Shown here one piece after another: positions 8,294 through 16,110 of a DNA stretch of 64,000 bases. Where the stretch lies: positions 1-64,000 of IMG/VR virus record IMGVR_UViG_3300032070_000002, one strand, 5' to 3'. Made by a program: the position numbers and the translations under genes. Position 1 is the stretch's first letter. Each line of letters begins with the position of its first letter. The DNA is from a virus. The notes under the pieces are model-generated. The model ran no database searches, had not been told where the DNA came from, and saw only the letters and a program-made list of their open reading frames with translations.

Positions 8294-9325
8294 ATGTCTG
8301 ATATTAGAAAAGCGTTAGCAACAGCGGGCGATTTTAAAATTGATGATCCGTCGGGTGCTGGCTATTTGCCTAAACCTTTAGCTGACGAGATAGTTCGTTA
8401 TATAACTGAAATCAACTATTGTCGTTCATTATTTAGAACAGTTATTATGGCGAAGAAAACTTTAGATATTCCGGTTTTAACTTCTGGACGTTCTACTGCT
8501 GGTGCAGGAGTTTATTATGTGCCTACACAGGTAGATATTTCTGGAAAATCGGATCAGATCGGTCCTAAGTTACACGCAGTAAGACTAGAAGCTAAAAAGC
8601 TAATGGCTTACGCAAACGTAGATAACGATGATATCGAGGATGCCGCGGTTGACGTGGTAGATTTATTACTCGAGTCCTTCGGAGAAGCTTTTGCAGAAGC
8701 TGAAGAGTTAGCTATTATGGCTGGCGATGTCGGTTTTGGAACTGCGGACGATCCGAGGAAAGCTTTTGATGGTTTAGCTGAGTTAGCAGCGGATGCTTCA
8801 ATGGTACAGACAGGTGTCGTAGTTGAAACAGCTTCTGGTTCGCAAGAAATAAAAGGTATAGAGGAAACCATTTCTTTAGGTATAAAGAAATTGGCTAAGT
8901 ACGGAAGAAATAGAGCGAAGTTAGTTTGCTTTATTGATTCTACTATTGCTGAATATTTAAGGCGTTCTCGGAGGTTAGTTAGAGAGACCTGGCTGGAAGG
9001 TGGCCGCAATGCTGAAGGTGCTTCTACCGAACCCGGAATGGCTGACAAGCTTTACGGAGTTGCAACATATGAATCTGCTTACATTGACTACGTAAAAGCG
9101 GGCAACAAAGGCGCGGTAGGTACCGGCATTCTTGTTCCAAAAGATGAACCCTTAATTGGTGATAGGCGTAAAATAAAGATAGTTAAGAAAGAGTTAGAGG
9201 AACACGATAAAATCCGTTTTGTTATAAGTGAAAGAATTGACTTCACAGTAAGACACAAAGCTTATAACTCGGGTATGGCGGGCAATGCTGAAGCTGTTTG
9301 CTTACTTAAATTTAACCTAAGTTAA
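8294..9325 (+). CDS. Major capsid protein (HK97 fold)
   Basis: The 343-residue protein follows an AAGGAGG site. It shows HK97-type capsid features: an N-terminal GYLPKPLADEIVRYITE helix, a P-domain-like stretch, RLEAKKLMAYANVDNDDIEDA, then EEFAEAEE-like spine helix residues (SFGEAFAEAEELAIMAGD), and a C-terminal beta region (ISERIDFTVRHKA). Codon choice is visibly richer in G and C than its neighbours (CGT, GGC, TTC, ATC), as expected for a very highly expressed gene. It follows the protease-scaffold gene and is followed by a strong terminator, which would limit readthrough into the connector genes. Confidence 0.92.
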   Translation: MSDIRKALATAGDFKIDDPSGAGYLPKPLADEIVRYITEINYCRSLFRTVIMAKKTLDIPVLTSGRSTAGAGVYYVPTQVDISGKSDQIGPKLHAVRLEAKKLMAYANVDNDDIEDAAVDVVDLLLESFGEAFAEAEELAIMAGDVGFGTADDPRKAFDGLAELAADASMVQTGVVVETASGSQEIKGIEETISLGIKKLAKYGRNRAKLVCFIDSTIAEYLRRSRRLVRETWLEGGRNAEGASTEPGMADKLYGVATYESAYIDYVKAGNKGAVGTGILVPKDEPLIGDRRKIKIVKKELEEHDKIRFVISERIDFTVRHKAYNSGMAGNAEAVCLLKFNLS

Positions 9326-9351
9326 ACTTAAGTTAACCTGAAAAACAAATA

Positions 9352-9380
9352 GGGCTCAATGAAAGTTGAGCCCTTTCTTT
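9352..9380 (+). terminator. Rho-independent terminator after the capsid gene
   Basis: GGGCTCAA (9352-9359) pairs with TTGAGCCC (9366-9373) around a 6-nt loop and is followed by TTTCTTTTG. It sits 26 bases after the capsid stop. The 120 bases that follow before the next start hold no promoter that I can support. Confidence 0.9.
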
Positions 9381-9503
9381 TGCTCTTTTAGTAAAACTTT
9401 ACAAATCCGTTGCGGTTAAAAAATTAGAAAGTAGTAAAGATTAAATTTCTTTAAGTGTTTTTATTTATGAAGAGAAATGGTTAATATCGTATAGGAGGAA
9501 CTA

Positions 9504-10118
9504 ATGGCTAATTACACAACCGCACAAAAAGTAGCGGATTTATTAGGTTTATCAGTATCTACCGTTATTAAAAGTGATTGGCTTAATTGGGCAGATGCTC
9601 AAGTAGAAAGTAGAACACGTAAGAAATTTACAGAAGTAACGATTTCAAATGAGTTATATGACGGCTCCGGTTCAGAGGAATTGATATTAAAGAATTATCC
9701 TATTACTTCTATTACAAAAGTAGAATATTTATCTATACAAACTCCTACAGAAGTTTGGTATGAATTAACTTCTCCCTATTTTAGAGCGTATAAGGATGAG
9801 GGTATTTTAAAATTAGTAGAGGATTTAACCGGTGTAGTAGATATTAGTTGTTTTGAGAAGGGCGTACAAAATTGGCGAATAACTTATAAGTACGGTTATG
9901 CTGCGGTTCCAGCGATAATAGAGTTGTTAGCTTCTTTATTAGTAGCAGAATTGTATTATAAATCTACGGATGAAAGTGCGGTTGTATCAAGTGAAAAAAT
10001 AGGTGATTATTCTATAGGCTATAGTACTAGCGGAGAAACAGTTACTAGTATTCCTAAGTTAATTGATATAATTATAAATGATATTAAAAGGGGTAATATA
10101 GATTTTCAGGTAATATAA
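9504..10118 (+). CDS. Head-tail connector (gp6/gp15-like adaptor)
   Basis: The 204-residue protein has an AGGAGG site. Its N terminus (YTTAQKVADLLGL followed by WADAQVESRTRKKF) and the central EELILKNYPITSITKVEY pattern are typical of the HK97 gp6 / SPP1 gp15 family. These proteins form the first ring below the portal. The order adaptor, stopper, gp10-like, terminator that follows is the usual siphovirus neck block. It overlaps the next ATG by one base. Confidence 0.8.
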   Translation: MANYTTAQKVADLLGLSVSTVIKSDWLNWADAQVESRTRKKFTEVTISNELYDGSGSEELILKNYPITSITKVEYLSIQTPTEVWYELTSPYFRAYKDEGILKLVEDLTGVVDISCFEKGVQNWRITYKYGYAAVPAIIELLASLLVAELYYKSTDESAVVSSEKIGDYSIGYSTSGETVTSIPKLIDIIINDIKRGNIDFQVI

Positions 10119-10450
10119 TGAGTATTTCTAACTTTTTAGATAAAGACGTAAATATTTATAGAAGAAATTTAGGCGCCGTAAATGACTACGGAGAAAGTAA
10201 AGAAACTTGGGTTAAAGTTACTACGGTAAAAGGTACTATACAGCCTAGCTCCGGCAATGTAAGTAGAGAAGAAAACGGCGTAATGATAACTAGTACTCAT
10301 AGAATGTATTGTTTAGCTACGGTAAATATTAAAGCAGATGATAAGATAGAATTAAACGGTACTTGGTATAATGTTCTTTTCGTAGGAGACGCTTCGGGAA
10401 AGGGACACCATTACGAAATAGATTTAAAAGTAAACGAATCAAATGCCTAA
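10118..10450 (+). CDS. Head closure / stopper protein
   Basis: The 110-residue protein starts at the stop of the adaptor. The pattern DVNIYRRNLGAVNDYGES, then GTIQPSSG, then ADDKIELNGTWYNV is that of head closure proteins (SPP1 gp16 / phage head-tail joining family), which plug the portal channel after packaging. It overlaps the next gene by eight bases. Confidence 0.75.
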   Translation: MSISNFLDKDVNIYRRNLGAVNDYGESKETWVKVTTVKGTIQPSSGNVSREENGVMITSTHRMYCLATVNIKADDKIELNGTWYNVLFVGDASGKGHHYEIDLKVNESNA

Positions 10451-10943
10451 ATTAATTGATATATCTATACCTAATTTAAAAATTACTCAACAGGAAATAC
10501 AAAAATACGGCGATGAAGCTTTTCCTCGTATTAAATATGGTTTCCTTCAATTTTTAACTTTTTTAGCAGACCAAGCAAGATTAAGATGTCCGGTAAAAAC
10601 AGGCCATTTACAATCTAGTATTCAAGGACAAATTTCAAAAGAAACTCCCGGGGAAATTGAAGGTAGAGTAGGTACTAATATAAAGTACGGTCCTTACGTA
10701 GAATGCGGTACGGGAATATATGGTCCAAATAAAAGTATGATTGTTCCTAAAAAAAAGAAAGTTTTAGTTTGGGTATCTACCGGACCAAGGCCTACTACGA
10801 AAGCGGGATGGAAACAAGCAAGTGCAGAAGGTAGGGTAGTAGTAGCAAAAGCGGTAAAAGGAATGCCTCCTAGACCTTATTTACTTCCCGCAGTTTTAGA
10901 AAATCTTGATAAGATAGTAGAATTTTTAAAGAGATATTTATAA
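10443..10943 (+). CDS. Tail completion protein, HK97 gp10-like
   Basis: The 166-residue protein shows the gp10 family signature: LRCPVKTGHLQSSI, then VGTNIKYGPYVECGTG, and the C-terminal PPRPYLLPAV. It acts at the head-tail neck during joining. It sits in the expected place between stopper and tail terminator and ends one base before the next start. Confidence 0.85.
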   Translation: MPKLIDISIPNLKITQQEIQKYGDEAFPRIKYGFLQFLTFLADQARLRCPVKTGHLQSSIQGQISKETPGEIEGRVGTNIKYGPYVECGTGIYGPNKSMIVPKKKKVLVWVSTGPRPTTKAGWKQASAEGRVVVAKAVKGMPPRPYLLPAVLENLDKIVEFLKRYL

Positions 10944-11351
10944 ATGTTAAAAGACATTTTAATTATTTTAAGAGATATTTTATTAGCAGATACTACTATT
11001 AAAGGATACGTAGGTCAAAATATATCTGTTAAGAGTTTACCTAATACTAGATTATCTAAACAAATTACTTTAAGAAAAAGTTACGGTAAATCTAATTCTA
11101 TAATAACTGCTACTAATTCTACAATATTTATTACTATATGGGTTAAACAAAAGGATGTAGAAGAGCCTTATAAAACGTGTGCAGATATAGCTCATAGAGT
11201 AATAGATTTATTTAATAGAAAAGGTTCTAGTCTTAACAGTTCTGATTTAATTGTAAATCAAGTAGTAAAGACAGACGCGGAAATTAATTATAGTGATGAA
11301 GGCGAATATTGGTTTTGTACAATAGTTTTTGAAGTAGTTCACAATGAATAA
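10944..11351 (+). CDS. Tail terminator-like protein (DUF3168-type)
   Basis: This 135-residue protein follows the gp10-like gene without a gap. A helical N terminus (MLKDILIILRDILLADTTIKGYVG), strand ITLRKSYG, and a C-terminal YWFCTIVFEVV strand match the overall plan of tail terminator proteins that cap the tail tube. Assignment rests on position and pattern, because sequence conservation in this family is low. Confidence 0.6.
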   Translation: MLKDILIILRDILLADTTIKGYVGQNISVKSLPNTRLSKQITLRKSYGKSNSIITATNSTIFITIWVKQKDVEEPYKTCADIAHRVIDLFNRKGSSLNSSDLIVNQVVKTDAEINYSDEGEYWFCTIVFEVVHNE

Positions 11352-11362
11352 GGAGGAATAAA

Positions 11363-11623
11363 ATGGGAGCGGTAAGTTATACAGTAAAGAAACACGGCTT
11401 AGGACAAACAGTTGCGGATTTAAAAAAGTATTATCTTTTTGAAGCTACTGTAAGTAAAACTAATACAATTACTATAGCGGAATTAACGACAATTACGAAG
11501 GCTAAATTAATTGCATTAGATGACGGCGACGATATTGATTGTACGGTATTAACTAATGTTATTACTATTACGGAAGACCCTTGTACGAGTGAAAAAATTG
11601 TAGGGTTAGTTGTAGGTTCTTAA
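11363..11623 (+). CDS. Small beta-rich structural protein, paralogue A
   Basis: The 86-residue protein has an AAGGAGG site. It is paralogous to the next gene: SYTVKKHGLGQTV, then DLKKYYL, then ITIAEL are shared in order. It is threonine- and valine-rich, with no signal peptide. It lies between the tail terminator and the putative tube protein. A tail or capsid decoration role is likely, but I do not recognise the family. Confidence 0.6.
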   Translation: MGAVSYTVKKHGLGQTVADLKKYYLFEATVSKTNTITIAELTTITKAKLIALDDGDDIDCTVLTNVITITEDPCTSEKIVGLVVGS

Positions 11624-11638
11624 AAGGAGGAATAAAAA

Positions 11639-11896
11639 ATGGCAGCTGCTTCATATTCGGTTAAAAAGTTTGGTCAAGGTCAGACAGTAACTGACTTAAA
11701 AAAATACTATTTATTAGAGTGTACTGTAAGTATAAGTGATACAATTACCGTAGCGGAATTAACGGCTGTTACCGCAGCAACAATCTATAATCTTTCTACG
11801 GCTGCTATTATTACTTGTACGGTAGGAACAAATATTATTACGGTTACCGGGGCTGCAACAAGTGTAAAAGTTGTAGTTATAGTTTTAGGAACATAA
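11639..11896 (+). CDS. Small beta-rich structural protein, paralogue B
   Basis: The 85-residue tandem paralogue of the preceding gene shares SYSVKKFGQGQTVTDLKKYY and ITVAEL. It has its own strong AAGGAGG site. The C-terminal half has diverged towards Ala, Thr and Val (CTVGTNIITVTG). The pair arose by local duplication. Abundant virion protein is inferred from the strong ribosome binding sites. Confidence 0.6.
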   Translation: MAAASYSVKKFGQGQTVTDLKKYYLLECTVSISDTITVAELTAVTAATIYNLSTAAIITCTVGTNIITVTGAATSVKVVVIVLGT

Positions 11897-11921
11897 AAAT
11901 AAATTTTAAGGAGGTGTAAAG

Positions 11922-12290
11922 ATGGATTATAAGTTTTCAGTAGGCAAAATAGCAATAGGTAGCGGTACTGCAATAGCTACTTGTACGGGAATTACGGTTA
12001 GAACCGACGGCGGTCCGGTAGAGTTTAGAGGAGGCGATTACCGTCTTCCTATGTGGATAGAGTTAGGAGCTAAATCGGTAGAAATTACTATAGAATCTGC
12101 AAAGTTTGATACCGACCCTTCTGAAATGGATAACGCTTATATTACTTTAACGTTGTCTACCGGTAATGAAGGCGGCGGCTTAGCGGGAACCATAACTAAC
12201 TGTAAAGTAATTTCTTACGAGGTTAGACAAACGCAGGATGCTTTCGTAGTTAGCACGTTAGTTTTAAGAAGAGCTGAAAATCCGGCGTAG
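11922..12290 (+). CDS. Putative major tail tube protein, 122 aa
   Basis: It follows AAGGAGGTG. The sequence is beta-rich (VGKIAIGSGTAIATCTGITV, then VEITIESAKFDTDPSEMDNAYITLTL). It occupies the position of the tube gene: after the neck block, before the assembly chaperones and the tape measure. It is shorter than most tube proteins, and no diagnostic motif is visible. The following 12307-12373 hairpin separates it from the chaperones, which fits the need for far more tube than chaperone. Confidence 0.55.
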   Translation: MDYKFSVGKIAIGSGTAIATCTGITVRTDGGPVEFRGGDYRLPMWIELGAKSVEITIESAKFDTDPSEMDNAYITLTLSTGNEGGGLAGTITNCKVISYEVRQTQDAFVVSTLVLRRAENPA

Positions 12291-12306
12291 TTAATTATAG
12301 TTGTTT

Positions 12307-12373
12307 GAAAGAGAACTTAGGAGAACGGTTTACTAGGATACCGTTTCTAAAAATATAACCTAAGTTCTCTTTC
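12307..12373 (+). terminator. Nested inverted repeat, attenuator or terminator
   Basis: A perfect 15-bp inverted repeat, GAAAGAGAACTTAGG (12307-12321) and CCTAAGTTCTCTTTC (12359-12373), encloses a second small hairpin, AACGGT (12324-12329) and ACCGTT (12340-12345). Only a weak T-run follows. It fills the gap between tube and chaperone genes. It probably reduces downstream transcription or protects the upstream mRNA end. Confidence 0.65.
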
Positions 12374-12394
12374 ATTACTTAATTGGAGGATATA

Positions 12395-12685
12395 ATGGAA
12401 GATAGAGTTACTACGGTTAAAAAAACTATTTTATTAGCTGACGGTAAAGAATACGAAGTAAAACCTCTTTCCTTAAAAGCTACAAAGAATTTACTACCTA
12501 CCATTAAAAAGTTAGATGAACTTAAGGCAAAAGAAGGCGTTACGGAAGGATTAATAGATATAATGGCAGATATTTGTTTAGAAATTTTACAACCTACTAA
12601 TTCCGATTTAACTAAAGAAAAAATTTATGAAATTATGGAATTAGGTACAGTATATAAATTACTATTTATGGCTATGGGTAGTTAA
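12395..12685 (+). CDS. Tail assembly chaperone-like protein, 96 aa
   Basis: I use ATG 12395, which has GGAGG six bases upstream, since the in-frame TTG at 12383 lies inside that site. The product has a KKTILLADGKEYEVKPLSLKAT start and a helical remainder ending in LGTVYKLLFMAM. Small proteins with this plan between tube and tape measure are tail assembly chaperones. No slippery sequence links it to the next gene. Confidence 0.6.
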   Translation: MEDRVTTVKKTILLADGKEYEVKPLSLKATKNLLPTIKKLDELKAKEGVTEGLIDIMADICLEILQPTNSDLTKEKIYEIMELGTVYKLLFMAMGS

Positions 12686-12689
12686 TTAA

Positions 12690-12983
12690 ATGTATGAAAT
12701 AGAATGGTATTCAATAGTAGATATTTTAGCAAAGGAATACGGTTGGACCATAGAATATATTAGTAATCTTCAAACTATTGAAATACGCGAGTTAATAAAA
12801 GAAATTAATAAAAGAAAAGTTAATGAATATAATACTTTATGTTATATAATAAATTGTGCGTTAACAGGTAAACAACCGCAATTAGGTAAACATTCAAAAA
12901 ATAGTTTACCACAAACAGAAGAAGAAGCTTTAATAAGTTTAATGAAAAAAGTAGGCGGTAAGGTAGAAAAAGGAAAGAAGTAA
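12690..12983 (+). CDS. Second tail assembly chaperone-like protein, 97 aa
   Basis: The gene starts four bases after the previous stop, probably by translational coupling, because no good ribosome binding site is seen. The product is helical (WYSIVDILAKEYGWTIEYI, then LIKEINKRKVNEYNTL) with a basic tail. It holds the position of the frameshift product (gpGT type), but a TAA directly before the ATG in this frame rules out a fused product. Confidence 0.55.
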   Translation: MYEIEWYSIVDILAKEYGWTIEYISNLQTIEIRELIKEINKRKVNEYNTLCYIINCALTGKQPQLGKHSKNSLPQTEEEALISLMKKVGGKVEKGKK

Positions 12984-12984
12984 A

Positions 12985-14802
12985 ATGACTCTTAAAGAAT
13001 TAATAGTAGTATTTAAAATAGATGCTAATCAACTTAAAGTAGGAATACAAGAAGTAAATAAAGCCTTAGACGGTTTATCTTCTGTAGTAACAGGTACGGC
13101 TAATAAAATTTCCCAAGGGTTTCATAATACATTATCTGCAATATTTAATTTGAAAACTGCTTTAGGAGCCTTATTAGCGGGACTATCTTTAAATGCGGTA
13201 ATAGGCGAAGCTAGTAAGTTTGAAGAAAGTATTTTAAGAGCTTGGAGACAAGCTTCTGATGGCGCTCTAAATGCGGGTCAAAGTTATGAAAAGTTTAAAC
13301 AAACTGCGGTAGATGTAGCTTCTTCTTCTATATTTAGTGCTAATCAAGTAGCTAATGCTATGAAGGTAATAGCTGACCGCGCTAGAACTGTTGCTCAAAC
13401 TCAAGAAGAAGTAGCGTGGGCAACAAAATTAGCTCAAGCTTCCGGTGAGGACTTAGGAACTTCCGCGGATGCCGTTTCTCGTATTATGATGATATTTGAG
13501 AAACAAAATATGACATCCGCTCAAGCAGCTAATTATTTAGCGGTATTAATGGATAAAGGCGCAGTTTCTTTAGGTGATTTAGGAATGGCTTTTCGTTCTT
13601 TATTTCCTATGGCTGCAGCTATGGGCTGGCAGTTTAAAGATATAGCTTCAGTTTTAGGAGTATTATCTACTAAAGGAGTTGAAGGTTATAGAGCTATTTT
13701 TGCATTACAGAGTATATTAGACGCTGCAATAGATCCTTCTAAAGGTTTAGGTAAAGAGTTAGCAGATGCCGGCGTTCAAATAGTAGATTCTTTTGGTAAA
13801 GTTAAAGGAGTGTTAGAAATAGTAGATAGTATGAAAAGATTAGGATGGACGACCTCAGACGTATATAAACATTTCGGCGTTCAAATGGGTACTGTCTTTT
13901 CTACAATGTTAGAAACGGGTTCCGATGCTTTTAGTAAGTTTAATTCTGCAATGACTAATTCTTTACACGGCTCTGAAACGTATGTAGATAAACAATCTGA
14001 AATTTTTCAAAAAAGTTTACCCGGAGTATTAACAGATTTTACAAATACCGTTAATACTTCTTTTAAAAAGATTGGAGATGATGTAGGAGCGGTTTTAAAA
14101 CCCATAATAGATTTATTTAAAACGTGGATAGAAAAAACAGTTGAAGCTATTGATAAATCAGATGTATTAAAAAAAGTAGGGGAAGAGTTAACTAAAGCTT
14201 TAGCACCTTTACAAGATAAATTATTAGAGTTAACGGACCAATTTATTAAATGGTTATCTACTTTAACTGCAGAAGATATAGAAAAAGGATTAAACGGTTT
14301 TGCGGATGGTATAAATTCTATAGCATCTGCTATAGCTTCTATACTTCCCGGAATAGAAAAATTAGCGGGTTTAATTAAGTTTATTGTAGATAACGCGGGC
14401 GTATTAACGGGCGCGTATATAGGAGGTAAGGCCGCCGGCCCGGTAGGAATGGTAGCAGGTGCCGTAGGCGGTGGTTTAATACAAGAAACCATTAAAGCAA
14501 AAAACGTTAGTCAAAGTCCAGAGTATCAAGCTTATAAAGAAAGTGGCGGTAAAATAGGCCCGGGCCTATGGAAAGAAATGGTAGAAATGGGCACTTTAGG
14601 TAAAATACAAACGGAACTTCAAACTAATAATAGTTTAGGAGAGCAAGTTAAAGCAATAGGTCAAAGTACGATTACTTCGGTGGATAAAAATGGAAAAGTA
14701 ATTGTAGAAACGTTAGAAAATTTAATGAAAAAAATAGATACTAATACTTCGGATATAAATAGTTTAAAAATAAGAGCAAGTACTAATCAAAAAAATAGGT
14801 AA
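12985..14802 (+). CDS. Tail tape measure protein
   Basis: The 605-residue protein has the TP901-type tape measure core: ASKFEESILRAWRQASDGA, then VDVASSSIFSANQVANAMK, ASGEDLGTSADAVSRIM, and LSTKGVEGYRAIFALQS. A glycine- and alanine-rich hydrophobic segment near 475-500 (GAYIGGKAAGPVGMVAGAVGGG) may be membrane-active at ejection. By the usual 1.5 angstrom per residue rule the tail would be about 90 nm. It follows the chaperones that are thought to coat it. Confidence 0.85.
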   Translation: MTLKELIVVFKIDANQLKVGIQEVNKALDGLSSVVTGTANKISQGFHNTLSAIFNLKTALGALLAGLSLNAVIGEASKFEESILRAWRQASDGALNAGQSYEKFKQTAVDVASSSIFSANQVANAMKVIADRARTVAQTQEEVAWATKLAQASGEDLGTSADAVSRIMMIFEKQNMTSAQAANYLAVLMDKGAVSLGDLGMAFRSLFPMAAAMGWQFKDIASVLGVLSTKGVEGYRAIFALQSILDAAIDPSKGLGKELADAGVQIVDSFGKVKGVLEIVDSMKRLGWTTSDVYKHFGVQMGTVFSTMLETGSDAFSKFNSAMTNSLHGSETYVDKQSEIFQKSLPGVLTDFTNTVNTSFKKIGDDVGAVLKPIIDLFKTWIEKTVEAIDKSDVLKKVGEELTKALAPLQDKLLELTDQFIKWLSTLTAEDIEKGLNGFADGINSIASAIASILPGIEKLAGLIKFIVDNAGVLTGAYIGGKAAGPVGMVAGAVGGGLIQETIKAKNVSQSPEYQAYKESGGKIGPGLWKEMVEMGTLGKIQTELQTNNSLGEQVKAIGQSTITSVDKNGKVIVETLENLMKKIDTNTSDINSLKIRASTNQKNR

Positions 14803-14807
14803 ATAGA

Positions 14808-15188
14808 ATGGCGGTACTATCTAGAGTAACTTATAACGGTGAATTTTTAGGCGATTACGCTTTTGTAAACATAGATTTTGTAGGTAATACTACTGTAAGA
14901 ATTATTCCGAGAGCTTTAGGCGTAAAAATATATGCTACCGAAGAGCTAGGCGGCGGACAATTAATTTTTAAAGTAAGATTAGTAGTATTAAAAACAAGTA
15001 GACAGGATATAGTAAAATATCAAGAAAGTCTTTATCAATTAGGAAACGGCCCCTCAGATTTAGTAGTATATGATAAGACAGGCTTAAATCCGGTAGTTTT
15101 TGAAGACTGTTATTTAAATAAAATTTCTTCTCCATCCGAAGACGAGTTATGGTCTTGGATAGATATAGAATTAACTAAAAGTATTTAA
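14808..15188 (+). CDS. Distal tail / minor tail protein, 126 aa
   Basis: This beta-rich protein (RVTYNGEFLGDYAFVNIDF, then GGQLIFKVRLVV, VFEDCYLNKISSPSEDELW) lies directly after the tape measure, where distal tail proteins are encoded. The FEDCYL and C-terminal IDIELTKSI strands resemble domains that pair with the tube. No unique motif is present, so the call is positional. Confidence 0.5.
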   Translation: MAVLSRVTYNGEFLGDYAFVNIDFVGNTTVRIIPRALGVKIYATEELGGGQLIFKVRLVVLKTSRQDIVKYQESLYQLGNGPSDLVVYDKTGLNPVVFEDCYLNKISSPSEDELWSWIDIELTKSI

Positions 15189-15203
15189 TAAGGAGGTTTA
15201 GAT

Positions 15204-15692
15204 ATGGCTGCTACAATTACCGTAATTAAAACGTATGGAGCTCCCGCGGGTTCAGAAGCAACGGTAACTACTCCGGGACTAATAGCTTCGGATGATAACG
15301 CAGACCCCGTAGATTCTAAGTTAATAGTTCCTTCAGTTAACCCGGTATATAGCTATGAATGCTGGCTTAGATTTAAGTGTACCGTAGCTCCTGATAATAC
15401 TTGCGAAAATTTTAAGATATGGAGTTCCGGAGCCTCCGTAGGAACGGGCTTAACTATAACGGTTAATAGTGATGCAGTTGCAGTTTATGCTCAACCGGTT
15501 AATACGGAATCGGCTCAAGGCACAAGAGTAGATTTTTCTACTAAAGATTCGGGAGATAAGATAAGTGTAGCAGGCGATTTAGTAGACCCGGATGATAAGA
15601 CAGATTTTTCTGTATTTCAAATGAAAGTAGAAAATACCGCAGGCGCAGGAAATAAAACATATACAGTTTATTATTCGTATGATGAATCTTAA
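15204..15692 (+). CDS. Beta-rich tail structural protein, 162 aa
   Basis: It has an AAGGAGG site and favours GC-richer codons, suggesting strong expression. The sequence YECWLRFKCTVAPDNTCENFKIWSSG, followed by alternating strands and a final YTVYYSYDES, indicates a single beta-sandwich domain of the Ig/jelly-roll kind. It may be a tail decoration protein. I do not recognise a named family. Confidence 0.5.
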   Translation: MAATITVIKTYGAPAGSEATVTTPGLIASDDNADPVDSKLIVPSVNPVYSYECWLRFKCTVAPDNTCENFKIWSSGASVGTGLTITVNSDAVAVYAQPVNTESAQGTRVDFSTKDSGDKISVAGDLVDPDDKTDFSVFQMKVENTAGAGNKTYTVYYSYDES

Positions 15693-15719
15693 TACAATAT
15701 TAAAAAGGAGACCAATACA

Positions 15720-16109
15720 ATGGAAAAATATTATTGGTTAATAGAATTTAGTAACGGTGAAAAGTTATGTCAGTTTAATGAAGATAAAACAGAAAATAAA
15801 ATAGATTTTATTTTCCTACAAAATCATACCCCTTTCGTATTTCATTTAATTCCTACCGTAGAAAACTTACCGATTATAAAGATTTTAATAGATAATGATA
15901 AGAGGTTAATATATTTTCGTAAAAGAATAGGCGCTTTTACTTTTGGTATAAATAAAAAAGATGATAAAAATAAGTTATTACAAACCCTTTTTGTATGCGG
16001 ATGGCAGAAAACTATAAATAATATTAATATAAAAAATTTAATGTGGATAGATACAGAAGGAAATATATTATATAATTGTGACGATTTAAGTATTAAAATA
16101 GAGGAATAA
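15720..16109 (+). CDS. Hypothetical tail-region protein, 129 aa
   Basis: It follows AAAGGAG. A lysine- and aromatic-rich sequence with IEFSNGEKLCQFNED near the start and WIDTEGNILYNCDDLSIKI at the end is seen; these look like exposed beta hairpins. There is no membrane segment. It ends one base before the adhesin gene and is probably co-translated with it. The function is unknown. Confidence 0.5.
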   Translation: MEKYYWLIEFSNGEKLCQFNEDKTENKIDFIFLQNHTPFVFHLIPTVENLPIIKILIDNDKRLIYFRKRIGAFTFGINKKDDKNKLLQTLFVCGWQKTINNINIKNLMWIDTEGNILYNCDDLSIKIEE

Positions 16110-16110
16110 A

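Noticed and set aside
8608-9048. Long antisense open frame inside the capsid gene
   Set aside because: Explained by the codon choice of the highly expressed capsid gene; no start signals.
9374-9503. Promoter in the gap after the capsid terminator
   Set aside because: No pair of -35 and -10 elements with acceptable spacing could be found by eye.
12383-12397. TTG start for the tail chaperone
   Set aside because: It sits in the ribosome binding site of the better ATG at 12395.
12660-12700. Programmed frameshift joining the two tail chaperones
   Set aside because: TAA at 12687-12689 directly precedes the second ATG in its own frame, so a fused product is impossible.
14007-14492. Antisense open frame inside the tape measure gene
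   Set aside because: Shadow frame; all supported genes are on the + strand.
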